Below the pieces are notes generated by a model that saw only the letters and a program-made list of their open reading frames with translations, ran no database searches and was not told where the DNA came from. From Streptomyces sulfonofaciens (lineage in GTDB: Bacteria > Actinomycetota > Actinomycetes > Streptomycetales > Streptomycetaceae), in assembly GCF_014656295.1 (NCBI RefSeq), contig NZ_BNCD01000007.1, positions 1 to 64,000 of the forward strand: a stretch of 64,000 nt of DNA, in the 5' to 3' direction. The translations under genes and the position numbers were made by a program. This document shows, piece after piece, positions 1 to 8,002 of the stretch. Positions within the stretch are counted from its first letter, which is position 1, and each line of letters opens with the position of its first letter.

Positions 1-77
1 AACCCGGAAGCTAAGCCTTTCAGCGCCGATGGTACTGCAGGGGGGACCCTGTGGGAGAGTAGGACGCCGCCGAACTC
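1..77 (+). rRNA. rrf: 5S ribosomal RNA, 3' part (5' end outside window)
   Basis: The first bases are the 3' two thirds of an actinobacterial 5S rRNA: the CCGAACCCGGAAGCTAAGCC-type segment starts the window (first bases missing), followed by the GCGCCGATGGTACTGC loop E/helix IV region and the GGGAGAGTAGGACGCCGCC 3' strand. The exact 3' end is uncertain by a few bases. The 16S and 23S genes would lie just left of the window, so this is the end of an rRNA operon. Confidence 0.95.
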
Positions 78-83
78 CTTTTG

Positions 84-125
84 AAAGAGCCCTTGTACCG
101 GGTCCGCCCGGTACAAGGGCTCTTT
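84..125 (+). terminator. Intrinsic terminator of the rRNA operon
   Basis: A perfect inverted repeat with 19-bp arms (84-102 and 107-125) and a 4-base TCCG loop follows the 5S gene by a few bases and ends in a short T-run. Position and strength fit the rRNA operon terminator. It also insulates the phosphatase gene that starts 24 bases further on. Confidence 0.9.
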
Positions 126-148
126 GTCGTACCGTCTACTGTCAGGTC

Positions 149-895
149 ATGCGCTACGACCTGGTCATCTTCGACAACGACGGTGTGCTCGTCGACAGTG
201 AGCCGATCTCCAACCGGATTCTCGCCCAGTACCTGACCGAGCTGGGACACCCGACCAGCTACGAGGACTCGCTGCGCGACTACCTGGGCGGCGCCGTGCA
301 CCGTGTCCACGACCTCGTCCTCGAAAGGTCCGGCCGGCGGCTTCCCGAAGACTTCGACGAGGGCTACCACGCCCGTGTGTTCGCCGCGTTCGAAAAGGAG
401 CTGGACGTCGTCCCCGGTGCTCCGGAGGTCCTGGCGCAGCTCGCGCGTGCCGGCGTCGCCTACTGTGTCGCCTCCTCCGGAAGCCATCAACGGATCCGCG
501 TCGGGCACCGCAAGACCGGGCTGGACCACTGGTTCGACGACGGCCGCATCTTCAGCTCGCAGGACGTCGGGCGGGGCAAACCGGCGCCGGACCTCTTCCT
601 CCACGCGGCCGCACGCATGGGCGTGCCTGCCGAGCGGTGCGCGGTCGTGGAGGACAGCCCGCTCGGCGTCCAGGCTGCGCTCGCGGCCGGAATGGACGTC
701 TACGGGTTCACCGCGATGACCCCGGCCGAGCGGCTCGTGAGGGCCGGCGCCCGGCAACTCTTCGACGACATGGCACTGTTGCCGGACCTGCTGCTCCCGG
801 ATCCGCCCGGCACCGTCGCAGGGAAGGGCCCGGGCACCATCGCGGCGACGGGCGGGGCGGAACCAGCCTCCCCCGCCCCCACTGCGGTGGAATGA
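149..895 (+). CDS. HAD superfamily hydrolase, beta-phosphoglucomutase-like
   Basis: This 248-residue protein has the full HAD signature. Motif I is DNDGVLVDS at residues 9-17 (nucleophile D9, acid/base D11), motif II is VASSGS, motif III the lysine in GRGKPAPD, and motif IV VVEDSPLGV. The helical cap between motifs I and II is of subfamily IA, as in beta-phosphoglucomutase and phosphoglycolate phosphatase. It probably removes phosphate from a small cytosolic metabolite; the substrate cannot be read from sequence. The ATG at 149 starts the typical MRYDLVIFDNDG N-terminus; longer in-frame extensions run back into the terminator. It is followed 53 bases later by a co-directional permease gene. 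Confidence 0.85.
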   Translation: MRYDLVIFDNDGVLVDSEPISNRILAQYLTELGHPTSYEDSLRDYLGGAVHRVHDLVLERSGRRLPEDFDEGYHARVFAAFEKELDVVPGAPEVLAQLARAGVAYCVASSGSHQRIRVGHRKTGLDHWFDDGRIFSSQDVGRGKPAPDLFLHAAARMGVPAERCAVVEDSPLGVQAALAAGMDVYGFTAMTPAERLVRAGARQLFDDMALLPDLLLPDPPGTVAGKGPGTIAATGGAEPASPAPTAVE

Positions 896-948
896 CATCG
901 CCTGACACATCTACCCGGAGGTAGCCCGGAGGCTTACGCTGTGCCGCC

Positions 949-2262
949 ATGACGGAAGTGCTGCGGCGCGGCAGGGCCTGCCTTGCGTTCGCCTTCTTCG
1001 TTCAGGGCACCGCCTTCGCGCTGCTTGTGACCCGCATTCCCGCGATCCAGGATCGGTACGGGGTGGCCGACGCGCTGCTGCCCGCCTTCCTCGCGGCGGT
1101 TCCGGTGCTCGCGGGGGTGGGCAGCGTGACCACCGAGCGTCTGGTGCGGCGGGTGCGGCCCAGCCGCATCCTGCGCTGGTCGCAGCCCCTGGTCCTGCTG
1201 GCGCTGCTGGGCGCCGGAGCAGGGCACCGGATGTGGCAGGCGGCCGTCGCGCTCGGCCTGTTCGGGCTCTTCGTGGGCGCGCTGGACGCGTCGATGAACA
1301 TGCTGGGAGTGAGCCTCCAGCATGCGTACGGCCGCAGCATCATGCTGGGGTTCCACGCGGCGTACAGCCTCGGCGGCATCCTGGGAGCTTCGATCGCCTG
1401 GGCGGGCGCCCACTGGCAACTGCCGCTGCCCGCCACGTACCTTCCGGTCGTACTGGTGCTGCTGCCGGCCGCGCTCGTCGGCAGCGGGTGGTATGTCGAC
1501 GGGCCCGGGCACACCGCGGGGCACCGGCCGCCGACCACGTCGCCGCCGTCCCCCGGGACCTCCCCCGGCGCACCCGAGCCCCCCGAACCCCTGGCGTCCC
1601 CCGACTCGCCGGGGTCCCCCGGGCCCCCCGCCGCCGGCCCCCAGGCCCCCGTGGCGTTCGCGCTGCTGCTGCCCTTCTGCCTGGTGATGGCGTTCGCTTA
1701 CATCGGGGACTCGACGGTGTCCAACTGGAGCGCGAAGTACCTCCAGGACGTGCTGGGCGGCTCGGAGCAGCTTTCGACGCTGCCGTACAACGTCTACATG
1801 GCGATGACGCTGCTCGGCCGTGCCCTCGGGGACCTAGGCGTCCGCAGGTTCGGAGCGGTCGCGGTGGTGCGGTGCGGCACGCTGGTCGCCGCGCTCGGAT
1901 TCGCCGTGGTGGCCGGGGCGCCCGGCGCCTGGACGGGCATCCTGGGCTTCACCCTGCTGGGCCTCGGGCTCTGTGTGCTGGTGCCCCAGACCTTCGCCGC
2001 GGCGGGACGGCAGGCCGCCGAGCGGCACGGGCCCGGCGCCTCGGACGCGGCCGTCGCACGGCTCAACGTCTTCAACTACGTCGGCTTCCTCGTGGGTTCT
2101 CCGCTGGTCGGGGCGCTCGGCGACGCCTGGGACTACCGGGCGGCGATGCTGGTCCCCATGGTGCTGGTGCTCGTGACACTGTGCTACGCCGCGTCGTTCG
2201 CCTCCGGCCCCGCCCGATACGGTGGCGGGCATGAGCGGCCGCGCACAGTTGATGTGGGATGA
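949..2262 (+). CDS. Major facilitator superfamily transporter
   Basis: A 437-residue polytopic membrane protein with an estimated 12 hydrophobic segments split into two halves of six. The central cytoplasmic loop (about residues 185-225) is a proline- and glycine-rich spacer. The N-terminal VTRIPAIQDRYG and the half-repeat structure resemble MFS permeases of the YbjJ/fucose-permease-like group, and the second half has a matching helix pattern. Substrate unknown. The start ATG at 949 is 53 bases after the phosphatase gene. Its 3' end overlaps the deacetylase gene by about 32 bases in another frame, so the two are probably co-transcribed. Confidence 0.8.
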   Translation: MTEVLRRGRACLAFAFFVQGTAFALLVTRIPAIQDRYGVADALLPAFLAAVPVLAGVGSVTTERLVRRVRPSRILRWSQPLVLLALLGAGAGHRMWQAAVALGLFGLFVGALDASMNMLGVSLQHAYGRSIMLGFHAAYSLGGILGASIAWAGAHWQLPLPATYLPVVLVLLPAALVGSGWYVDGPGHTAGHRPPTTSPPSPGTSPGAPEPPEPLASPDSPGSPGPPAAGPQAPVAFALLLPFCLVMAFAYIGDSTVSNWSAKYLQDVLGGSEQLSTLPYNVYMAMTLLGRALGDLGVRRFGAVAVVRCGTLVAALGFAVVAGAPGAWTGILGFTLLGLGLCVLVPQTFAAAGRQAAERHGPGASDAAVARLNVFNYVGFLVGSPLVGALGDAWDYRAAMLVPMVLVLVTLCYAASFASGPARYGGGHERPRTVDVG

Positions 2263-3403
2263 CGCAGTATCGGGTTACGACTTCGGTCCGGGGCACCCCA
2301 TGGACCCGATCCGGCTCGGCCTGACCCGCAGTCTCATCGCGGCCTTCGGGCTCGACCGTGAGCTGAAGGTGGTCGGTGCCCGCCCGGCGGGGGAGTCCAC
2401 CCTCCGGCTCGTGCACCGCGACGACTACATCGACGCGGTCAAGGCCGCCTCCGCGGATCCCTCGGCAGCCCGCGGGTCGTACGGGATCGGCACCCTCGAC
2501 GATCCCGCCTTCGCCGGGATGCACGAGGCGTCGGCGCTGATCGCCGGCCAGTCGGTGAGCGCCGCGGAGGCCGTCTGGCGCGGCGAGGCGCTGCACGCCG
2601 TGAACTTCGCCGGCGGCCTGCACCACGCCATGCCCTCGGCCGCCTCCGGCTTCTGCGTCTACAACGACCCGGCGCTCGCCATCGCCCGGCTCCTTGAGCT
2701 GGGCGCGGAACGCGTCGCGTACGTGGACGTCGACGTCCACCACGGCGACGGTGTGCAGACGGCCTTCTGGGACGATCCCCGCGTACTGACCATCTCGCTG
2801 CACGAGCACCCCCGCACGCTCTTTCCCGGCACCGGCTGGCCCGAGGAGAGCGGCGGAGAGCGGGCCGAGGGCTCGGCGGCGAACGTGGCGCTGCCGGCCG
2901 GCACCGGCGACGCGGGCTGGCTGCGCGCGTTCCATGCCGTGGTGCCCGAGCTGTTGGCCGATTTCCGCCCTCAGGTGCTGGTGACCCAGCACGGTGCGGA
3001 CACCCACTTCGAGGACCCGTTGGCGCACCTCGCGGTGTCGCTCGACGCCCAGCGTGCGGTGCAGCTCGCCTGCCACGACCTGGCGCACGAGCATGCCGAG
3101 GGGCGGTGGATCGCGCTCGGCGGCGGCGGGTACTCCGTGGTCGACGTGGTACCGCGGTCCTGGACGCACCTCGTGGCCATCGCCGCGGGACGGCCGATCG
3201 ACCCCGAGGAGCAACTGCCGGAGGAGTGGCGGGCCGAGGTGTCCGCCCGAGGCCGCGGCATGGTGCCGGGGCGGATGACGGACGGGCGCCGACCGGTGTC
3301 CTGGGCGGCCTGGGAGGACGGCTACGACCCGGCCGCCCGCCTCGACCAGGCGATCCGCGCGACCCGCGGTGCGGTGTTCCCGCTGCGCGGCATGCTGCCC
3401 TAG
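2231..3403 (+). CDS. acuC: AcuC/class II-type histone deacetylase family protein
   Basis: A 390-residue member of the arginase/deacetylase fold. Visible active-site segments are GGLHHAMPS, the zinc-binding VDVDVHHGDGVQ, the SLHEHP strand and the C-terminal LGGGGY loop, all in normal order, so it should be a zinc-dependent amidohydrolase acting on acyl-lysine or small acetylated amines. In Bacillus, AcuC deacetylates acetyl-CoA synthetase; this role is a family inference here. Start chosen at ATG 2231 (MSGRAQLMWDD); a GTG at 2222 is also possible. It overlaps the end of the upstream permease gene, suggesting translational coupling. Confidence 0.85.
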   Translation: MSGRAQLMWDDAVSGYDFGPGHPMDPIRLGLTRSLIAAFGLDRELKVVGARPAGESTLRLVHRDDYIDAVKAASADPSAARGSYGIGTLDDPAFAGMHEASALIAGQSVSAAEAVWRGEALHAVNFAGGLHHAMPSAASGFCVYNDPALAIARLLELGAERVAYVDVDVHHGDGVQTAFWDDPRVLTISLHEHPRTLFPGTGWPEESGGERAEGSAANVALPAGTGDAGWLRAFHAVVPELLADFRPQVLVTQHGADTHFEDPLAHLAVSLDAQRAVQLACHDLAHEHAEGRWIALGGGGYSVVDVVPRSWTHLVAIAAGRPIDPEEQLPEEWRAEVSARGRGMVPGRMTDGRRPVSWAAWEDGYDPAARLDQAIRATRGAVFPLRGMLP

Positions 3404-4384
3404 CGGAGGCCCACCGGCCTTGGCGGGAGGCCACGGGTTCTGGAAGCCACGGGCCTTGGCGGGAGCCCGCGGGCCCTGGCGGGAGCCACCGGCTCCGGAG
3501 GGCGTCGCCCGCTCCGGCGGGGACGGGCTGCCTGGGTGGGATGCGGCCGCCCGGGCGGATGCGGCCTGTCCCGGCGGGACAGCCTGTCCCGGCGGATGCC
3601 GCGGCGCCCGCCCCGCGATCGTGCGTCCCGCGGTTGTGCGTCCCGCGGTCGTGCGTCCCGCGGCGCACGAGCTTTCCCGAACCCGGTGCCCAGGGTCGTG
3701 CGATACGGCAGCATCGGGGGCGTGCCGGTGGTGCAGAGGGCCCGCGGCGGCCCGGGAAGCACCGCGCGTGACCCGCTCGCGAACACACACACCCGAACGT
3801 CCCCGCCCACCCCGGCGCCCCGCCCACCGACGCCCGCCACGGCCCCCTCCTCCGCCCTCCTCCGCCCTCCTCAGCCCCGTCGTGCAGACACTTTGTCGGC
3901 GCTGTGAGGTCATGTTCTCGTACTGTTGCAGGGCAGAAGTGTCGACAAAACGACCCAGTTCGTCCTACGCATCTGCAATCTCCTTGACGTACGGGCAGTC
4001 GCTCTGGCGCGCGAACCCGGCGCACGCCCCGTCGCGAGTGAGACCGGCGCACACACCCGTCCACCGCATCCCGTGCGCCTCGCCCCGCCCCGTCGTCGCA
4101 GTCCCGGGTGGCCCGTCGGCGGTGTGGTCGTCAGTCGTCACGGAGGGTTTCCCGGCAGGTCAGTGCTGGTGTCGCGGTAACCGGGCGGCAGTGGCGGGGA
4201 CTTCGCCAGGGTGCGCCGGCGCGAGCGGAGTGCCACTTTCCGGCTCGGCCGCGGTCGACGGCGTCGTACGTCCGGCGTCCACCAGGCGCCTACACGCTAT
4301 GTACTCAAACGGGCGTGTCTGTCACAGTAGGCGGCTGAATGCTGCTCCTCTTCCCCACTCGCATCACCCGCCCCTACTCTGGGG
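3404..4384. other. Gene-free region of about 1 kb between acuC and bdtA
   Basis: No convincing coding sequence was seen. The proximal part is repetitive GC-rich DNA built on variants of GCCTTGGCGGGAG, then a short hairpin (CTGTCCC/GGGACAG, 3566-3582) and a 15-bp triple repeat. From about 3890 the GC content falls and a TTTGTCG...CGACAAA inverted repeat (3893-3899, 3943-3949) occurs. The distal part up to 4384 is presumably the promoter region of bdtA. Confidence 0.6.
3621..3665. repeat. 15-bp tandem repeat, three copies
   Basis: Three adjacent copies of GTGCGTCCCGCGGTY with one or two changes each, in the gene-free stretch after acuC. No function is evident. Confidence 0.85.
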
Positions 4385-4412
4385 AGTGAGCGCACAGCGA
4401 CGAGGAGTCACC
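4385..4412 (+). promoter_or_regulatory. Candidate BldD operator upstream of bdtA
   Basis: AGTGA, 18 bases, then TCACC. This is the inverted-repeat form AGTGA-N-TCACC reported for early BldD targets in S. coelicolor, which include bdtA itself (from memory). It lies 47 bases before the ATG at 4459. BldD would repress bdtA during vegetative growth. It does not obviously match the later 15-bp pseudo-palindromic consensus, so this is a candidate only. Confidence 0.5.
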
Positions 4413-4458
4413 GGAGGGGAAGCCGGTGCCCGTCATGTGCGGAAGGTTCAGGTGTGTC

Positions 4459-4668
4459 ATGGCTGCTGGCGAGAGGCCTCTGAACGAGGTTCAGTTCCTG
4501 ACCGTGGCGGAAGTCGCCTCGGTGATGCGTGTGTCGAAGATGACCGTGTACCGGTTGGTGCACAGCGGTCATCTGCCCGCGATCCGGGTGGGGAGGTCCT
4601 TCCGAGTCCCGGAGCAAGCGGTTCACGAGTACCTTCGCGAGTCCTATGTGGGGGTGGAGACGGCCTGA
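4459..4668 (+). CDS. bdtA: Excisionase-family (MerR-like winged helix) DNA-binding protein BdtA
   Basis: A 69-residue protein that is almost entirely one excisionase/MerR-type helix-turn-helix: FLTVAEVASVMRVSKMTVYRLVHSG, then the wing with LPAIRVGRSFRVPEQAVHEYL. It closely matches, from memory, the Streptomyces BldD-target protein BdtA (near bldN) and the mycobacterial Rv0500A type; in both genera the gene is followed by the tiny bS22 gene and an epimerase gene. It is thought to be a small transcription factor. Start: ATG 4459 gives the conserved MAAGERPLNEV N-terminus. However, a GTG at 4426 (80 residues) has the better Shine-Dalgarno (GGAGGGG with a 5-6 base spacer), so the longer form is a real alternative. 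Confidence 0.85.
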   Translation: MAAGERPLNEVQFLTVAEVASVMRVSKMTVYRLVHSGHLPAIRVGRSFRVPEQAVHEYLRESYVGVETA

Positions 4669-4870
4669 CGACGGACGTCCCGGATTCCGGGGGGCCTCTC
4701 GGGTGCCCCTCGGGATCCACTCCGAAGGCTTGCCGACCCCTCGATTGGAGCCCTGGCGCCATGGCGGGGTAGGCTAGTCCCTCGTAGGTCGTGTGGGCCC
4801 CAATGCAGCCCCGCACCGTGTGATTGTCCCCGCCCAGCGGGGGTTGTCCGAGAAGTGAGCGAGGGTCGAC

Positions 4871-4969
4871 GTGGGCTCAGTTATCAAGAAGCGGCGCAAG
4901 CGGATGGCGAAGAAGAAGCACCGCAAGCTGCTCAAGCGCACGCGCGTTCAGCGTCGCAACAAGAAGTAG
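4871..4969 (+). CDS. Small ribosomal subunit protein bS22 (AURKAIP1/COX24-domain mini-protein)
   Basis: A 32-residue, extremely basic peptide: GTG start, [17 protein letters not shown] followed by [15 protein letters not shown]. It matches the actinobacterial family first annotated as AURKAIP1/COX24-domain proteins and later seen as the extra small-subunit protein bS22 in mycobacterial ribosomes. GAGGG stands just before the GTG. It is usually missed by gene callers because of its length. A strong terminator follows 23 bases after the stop, so it ends its transcription unit. Confidence 0.9.
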   Translation: MGSVIKKRRKRMAKKKHRKLLKRTRVQRRNKK

Positions 4970-4991
4970 CGACTGCTGGACCAAGCGCGCT

Positions 4992-5026
4992 CTGTGGCCC
5001 TCCCACCATCGGTGGGAGGGCCACAG
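4992..5026 (+). terminator. Rho-independent-type terminator after bS22
   Basis: A perfect 16-bp stem (4992-5007 with 5011-5026) with a 3-base ATC loop. It lacks a clear T-tract, which is common for Streptomyces terminators. Confidence 0.85.
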
Positions 5027-5205
5027 CCGCTTGCGTTCCGATAACGTCTCGCCCGCGCCGTCCCCTACGGGCCCCGCGTGGCGGTAGGACGGTAGGGCGG
5101 CGTGCGGCCGGGGCGGCGCGGCGCCGGGGCGGTGCGCCGGGGGACGGCGTACGGTCTGCACCACACGGCACGGTGCTCCGCGGAGCGGGAAGGCAGGCGC
5201 TGATC

Positions 5206-6294
5206 TTGGGCAGGATCGTGCTCGTGACCGGGGTGGCCCGGCAGCTCGGCGGCCGTTTCGTACGGCGCCTGGTGCGGGACCCCGAGGTGGAACGCGTCAT
5301 CGCGGTGGACGCGGTCGCGCCCGAGCACGAGCTGGACGGCGCCGAGTTCGTCGCGGCGGACATACGCCAGCCCGCCATCGCGCGGGTGCTCGCCGAGTAC
5401 GCCGTCGACACCGTCGTGCACATGGACGTCTCGGGCACCGCGCTCGGCGGCGGCAGCCGGGCCGCGGTCAAGGAGACCAACGTCATCGGCACCATGCAGT
5501 TGCTCGGTGCCTGCCAGAAGTCGCCCACCGTCGAGCGCCTGGTGGTGAAGTCGTCCACGAACGTCTACGGCTCCGCACCCCGTGACCCCGCCGTCTTCGG
5601 CGAGAGCACGCCTCCCAAGTCGCTGCCCGGCGGCGGCTTCGCCAAGGACGCCGTCGAGGTCGAGGGCTACGTCCGGGGCTTCGCGCGGCGCCGGCCCGAT
5701 GTCGCGGTGTGCATCCTGCGCTTCGCGAACATCCTCGGCCCCACCGGCGACACCCCGCTCGCCGAGTACTTCTCGCTGCCCGTGCTGCCGACCGTCTTCG
5801 GCTACGACCCGCGGTTGCAGTTCGTGCACGAGGACGACGTGCTGGACGTGCTGGGCCTGGCCGCCCACGGGGCCGAGCCGGACGCGCCGAGCAGCGGCAC
5901 GTTCAACATCGCGGGTGACGGGGTCCTGCTGCTGTCGCAGTGTGCGCGCCGCCTCGGTCGCCCCACCGTGCCCGTCCTGCTGCCCGCCGTCACCTGGGCC
6001 GGTGCGGCGCTGCGGACCATCGGTCTTACGGACTTCTCGCCCGAGCAACTGCGGCTGCTCACGCACGGCCGGGTCGTGTCGACCCGGCGGATGCGCGAGA
6101 CCCTGGGATTCACCCCCCGGTACAGCACCGTCGAGACCTTCGCGGAGTTCGTCCGTGTCCGCGGCACCGGCCTGCTGCCGCCCGAGACCGTCGAGGCGGC
6201 CGTCGACCGGGTGGCCGCGCTGCCCTTCCTGGCCCGGGCGGCGGCGCGGACGGCCGGTGGACCGGGCCCGGCCAGTGCCGACCAGCGTCGATAG
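5206..6294 (+). CDS. NAD-dependent epimerase/dehydratase (extended SDR)
   Basis: A 362-residue extended short-chain dehydrogenase. The Rossmann start VLVTGVARQLGG is at the very N-terminus, and a later segment has VVKSSTNVYGS and a conserved GGFAKD in place of a classical YxxxK. In the canonical position the tyrosine is not obvious, so catalysis may be altered or absent. The homologous mycobacterial gene (galE2, Rv0501) sits in the same place between the bS22 gene and the acyltransferase gene. Start: TTG 5206 (MGRIVLVTG) with AGGCAGG upstream; the alternative GTG 5218 would cut into the nucleotide-binding strand. It is probably translationally linked to the acyltransferase gene 15 bases downstream. 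Confidence 0.8.
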   Translation: MGRIVLVTGVARQLGGRFVRRLVRDPEVERVIAVDAVAPEHELDGAEFVAADIRQPAIARVLAEYAVDTVVHMDVSGTALGGGSRAAVKETNVIGTMQLLGACQKSPTVERLVVKSSTNVYGSAPRDPAVFGESTPPKSLPGGGFAKDAVEVEGYVRGFARRRPDVAVCILRFANILGPTGDTPLAEYFSLPVLPTVFGYDPRLQFVHEDDVLDVLGLAAHGAEPDAPSSGTFNIAGDGVLLLSQCARRLGRPTVPVLLPAVTWAGAALRTIGLTDFSPEQLRLLTHGRVVSTRRMRETLGFTPRYSTVETFAEFVRVRGTGLLPPETVEAAVDRVAALPFLARAAARTAGGPGPASADQRR

Positions 6295-6309
6295 AGGAGC
6301 GCAGCAACA

Positions 6310-7908
6310 ATGGCGGACGCCAAGGTCATTCCGTTCGACGACGACCGGTCACGCGGGGGCGCACAGCGCTCAGGCCGCCGCCGCGGCGGCCAGCCGGCGG
6401 CGTCCGACACGGCACGCGGCGGTGAGGCCCGCGGCAGGCGGAACACCCGCGAGTCCCGGAACGCGCCCGGCACGGACGGCACGGAGGACGCGAGCGAGCT
6501 GAACGGCGCAGACAGCCGAGACAGCCCAGACGACACGAGCGGCACGAACAGCACGGGCGACGCCGCGGGCACTGCGGGCCCGGACGGAACGCGAACCACC
6601 GGCGACAGCGGCGACACCGGCGCGCCGGGACCGGTGGGCGAGGTCGCTACCCTGCCCGGACAGCAGGCCCGCCGCACGGGGGCCCGCGCCGGCTCCGCGG
6701 CGGCCCCGGCCCCCGGCACGCGCAAGGACCGCGAGCCCCGCCGGCCGGCCCGCCGCCCGAAGCGCCGGGACGAGTCTACGGACGGGGCCGGCGGCAGCTC
6801 TTCCGGCCGGGGCGGCGCCACCGGCGCATCCAGCACCCCGGGCGCCGGCACCCGGCCCGACGCGCCCGACACGCAGGCCGACGCGGGCACCGGCTCCACC
6901 GCCGGCACCGCGCCCGGCAAGGACGTCCCGCCCGACCTGCACGCCGTGCCCTCCGGACCGAGCGTGTCCGGCCGGCCCACCGGGGGCGACACGTCCGCCG
7001 CGGCCACGGGGGCCAGGGGGCCCACGGACACCGCGGGGCCCACGGACACCGCGGCCCGGGACTCGGGCGACCGCTGGGAGCGGCGTCTGGCGAGCGGATT
7101 CGCCTTCCTGCGCCGCCGGCTCACCGGTGACTACGAGGTCGACGACTTCGGCTACGACGCCGAACTCACCGACCAGGTGCTGATGTCCGTGCTGCGGCCC
7201 CTGTACGAGAAGTACTTCCGGGTCGACGTCAAAGGCATCGAGAACATTCCGTCCGAGGGCGGGGCGCTGATCGTCGCCAACCACTCCGGAACCCTGCCGC
7301 TGGACGGCCTGATGATGCAGGTCGCCGTGCACGACCACCATCCCGAGGGCCGCCATCTGCGACTGCTCGCGGCCGATCTGGTCTTCATGCTGCCCGTGGT
7401 CAACGAACTCGCCCGCAAGGCCGGCCACACGCTGGCCTGCGCCGAGGACGCGGAAGCGCTGCTCGGGCGCGGTGAGCTGGTGGGTGTGATGCCGGAGGGC
7501 TTCAAGGGCCTGGGCAAGCCGTTCGCCGAGCGCTACAAGCTCCAGCGGTTCGGGCGGGGCGGCTTCGTCTCCACGGCGCTGCGTGCCGGCGCCCCGATCG
7601 TGCCCTGCTCGATCGTCGGGGCCGAGGAGATCTACCCGATGATCGGCAACGCCAGGACGGTCGCCAGGCTCCTCGGCTTCCCGTACTTCCCGATGACCCC
7701 CACCTTCCCGTGGCTGGGGCCGCTGGGCGCGGTACCGCTGCCGACGAAGTGGACGATCCAGTTCGGCGAGCCGATCGAGACCGACGGGTATCCGCCGGAG
7801 GCCGCCGAGGACCCCATGCTGATGTTCAACCTCACCGACCAGGTGCGGGAGCAGATCCAGCACACGCTGTACCGGCTGCTGGTGCAGCGCAGGTCGGTCT
7901 TCTTCTGA
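6310..7908 (+). CDS. Lysophospholipid acyltransferase (PlsC-like) with long disordered N-terminus
   Basis: A 532-residue protein in two parts. Residues 1 to about 250 are low-complexity, rich in G, T, D, R and P, and probably disordered. Residues 260-532 form a PlsC/LPLAT acyltransferase domain with ANHSGTLPLDG (block I), VMPEGFKGLG (block III) and APIVPCSIVGAEE (block IV). It should esterify a phospholipid or glycolipid acceptor at the cytoplasmic membrane face; the acceptor is unknown. Start ATG 6310 with GAGGAG 10 bases upstream. The order epimerase-acyltransferase is conserved in mycobacteria (Rv0501-Rv0502, from memory). The long tail is unusual for the family, whose members often need only about 250-350 residues. 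Confidence 0.82.
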   Translation: MADAKVIPFDDDRSRGGAQRSGRRRGGQPAASDTARGGEARGRRNTRESRNAPGTDGTEDASELNGADSRDSPDDTSGTNSTGDAAGTAGPDGTRTTGDSGDTGAPGPVGEVATLPGQQARRTGARAGSAAAPAPGTRKDREPRRPARRPKRRDESTDGAGGSSSGRGGATGASSTPGAGTRPDAPDTQADAGTGSTAGTAPGKDVPPDLHAVPSGPSVSGRPTGGDTSAAATGARGPTDTAGPTDTAARDSGDRWERRLASGFAFLRRRLTGDYEVDDFGYDAELTDQVLMSVLRPLYEKYFRVDVKGIENIPSEGGALIVANHSGTLPLDGLMMQVAVHDHHPEGRHLRLLAADLVFMLPVVNELARKAGHTLACAEDAEALLGRGELVGVMPEGFKGLGKPFAERYKLQRFGRGGFVSTALRAGAPIVPCSIVGAEEIYPMIGNARTVARLLGFPYFPMTPTFPWLGPLGAVPLPTKWTIQFGEPIETDGYPPEAAEDPMLMFNLTDQVREQIQHTLYRLLVQRRSVFF

Positions 7909-7956
7909 ACGGGCCGCGGCACGGCGGGGCGGGGCACGAAAGGGCCGCGGCACGCC

Positions 7957-7980
7957 GGGCCGGGTCCGCGAGCCCGGTCC
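7957..7980. terminator. Possible bidirectional terminator between convergent genes
   Basis: GGGCCGGG (7957-7964) can pair with CCCGGTCC (7973-7980), 8 bp with one G-U, in the 94-base gap between the convergent acyltransferase and membrane-protein genes. A weak hairpin in very GC-rich DNA, where chance pairing is common. Confidence 0.3.
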
Positions 7981-8002
7981 CCGTGGGCCCCGTGGCGCAC
8001 GC

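Noticed and set aside
3369..4772. A 467-residue plus-strand open frame through the acuC-bdtA gap
   Set aside because: No start signal, no domain, overlaps the end of acuC and all of bdtA in other frames, and codon positions show no coding bias.
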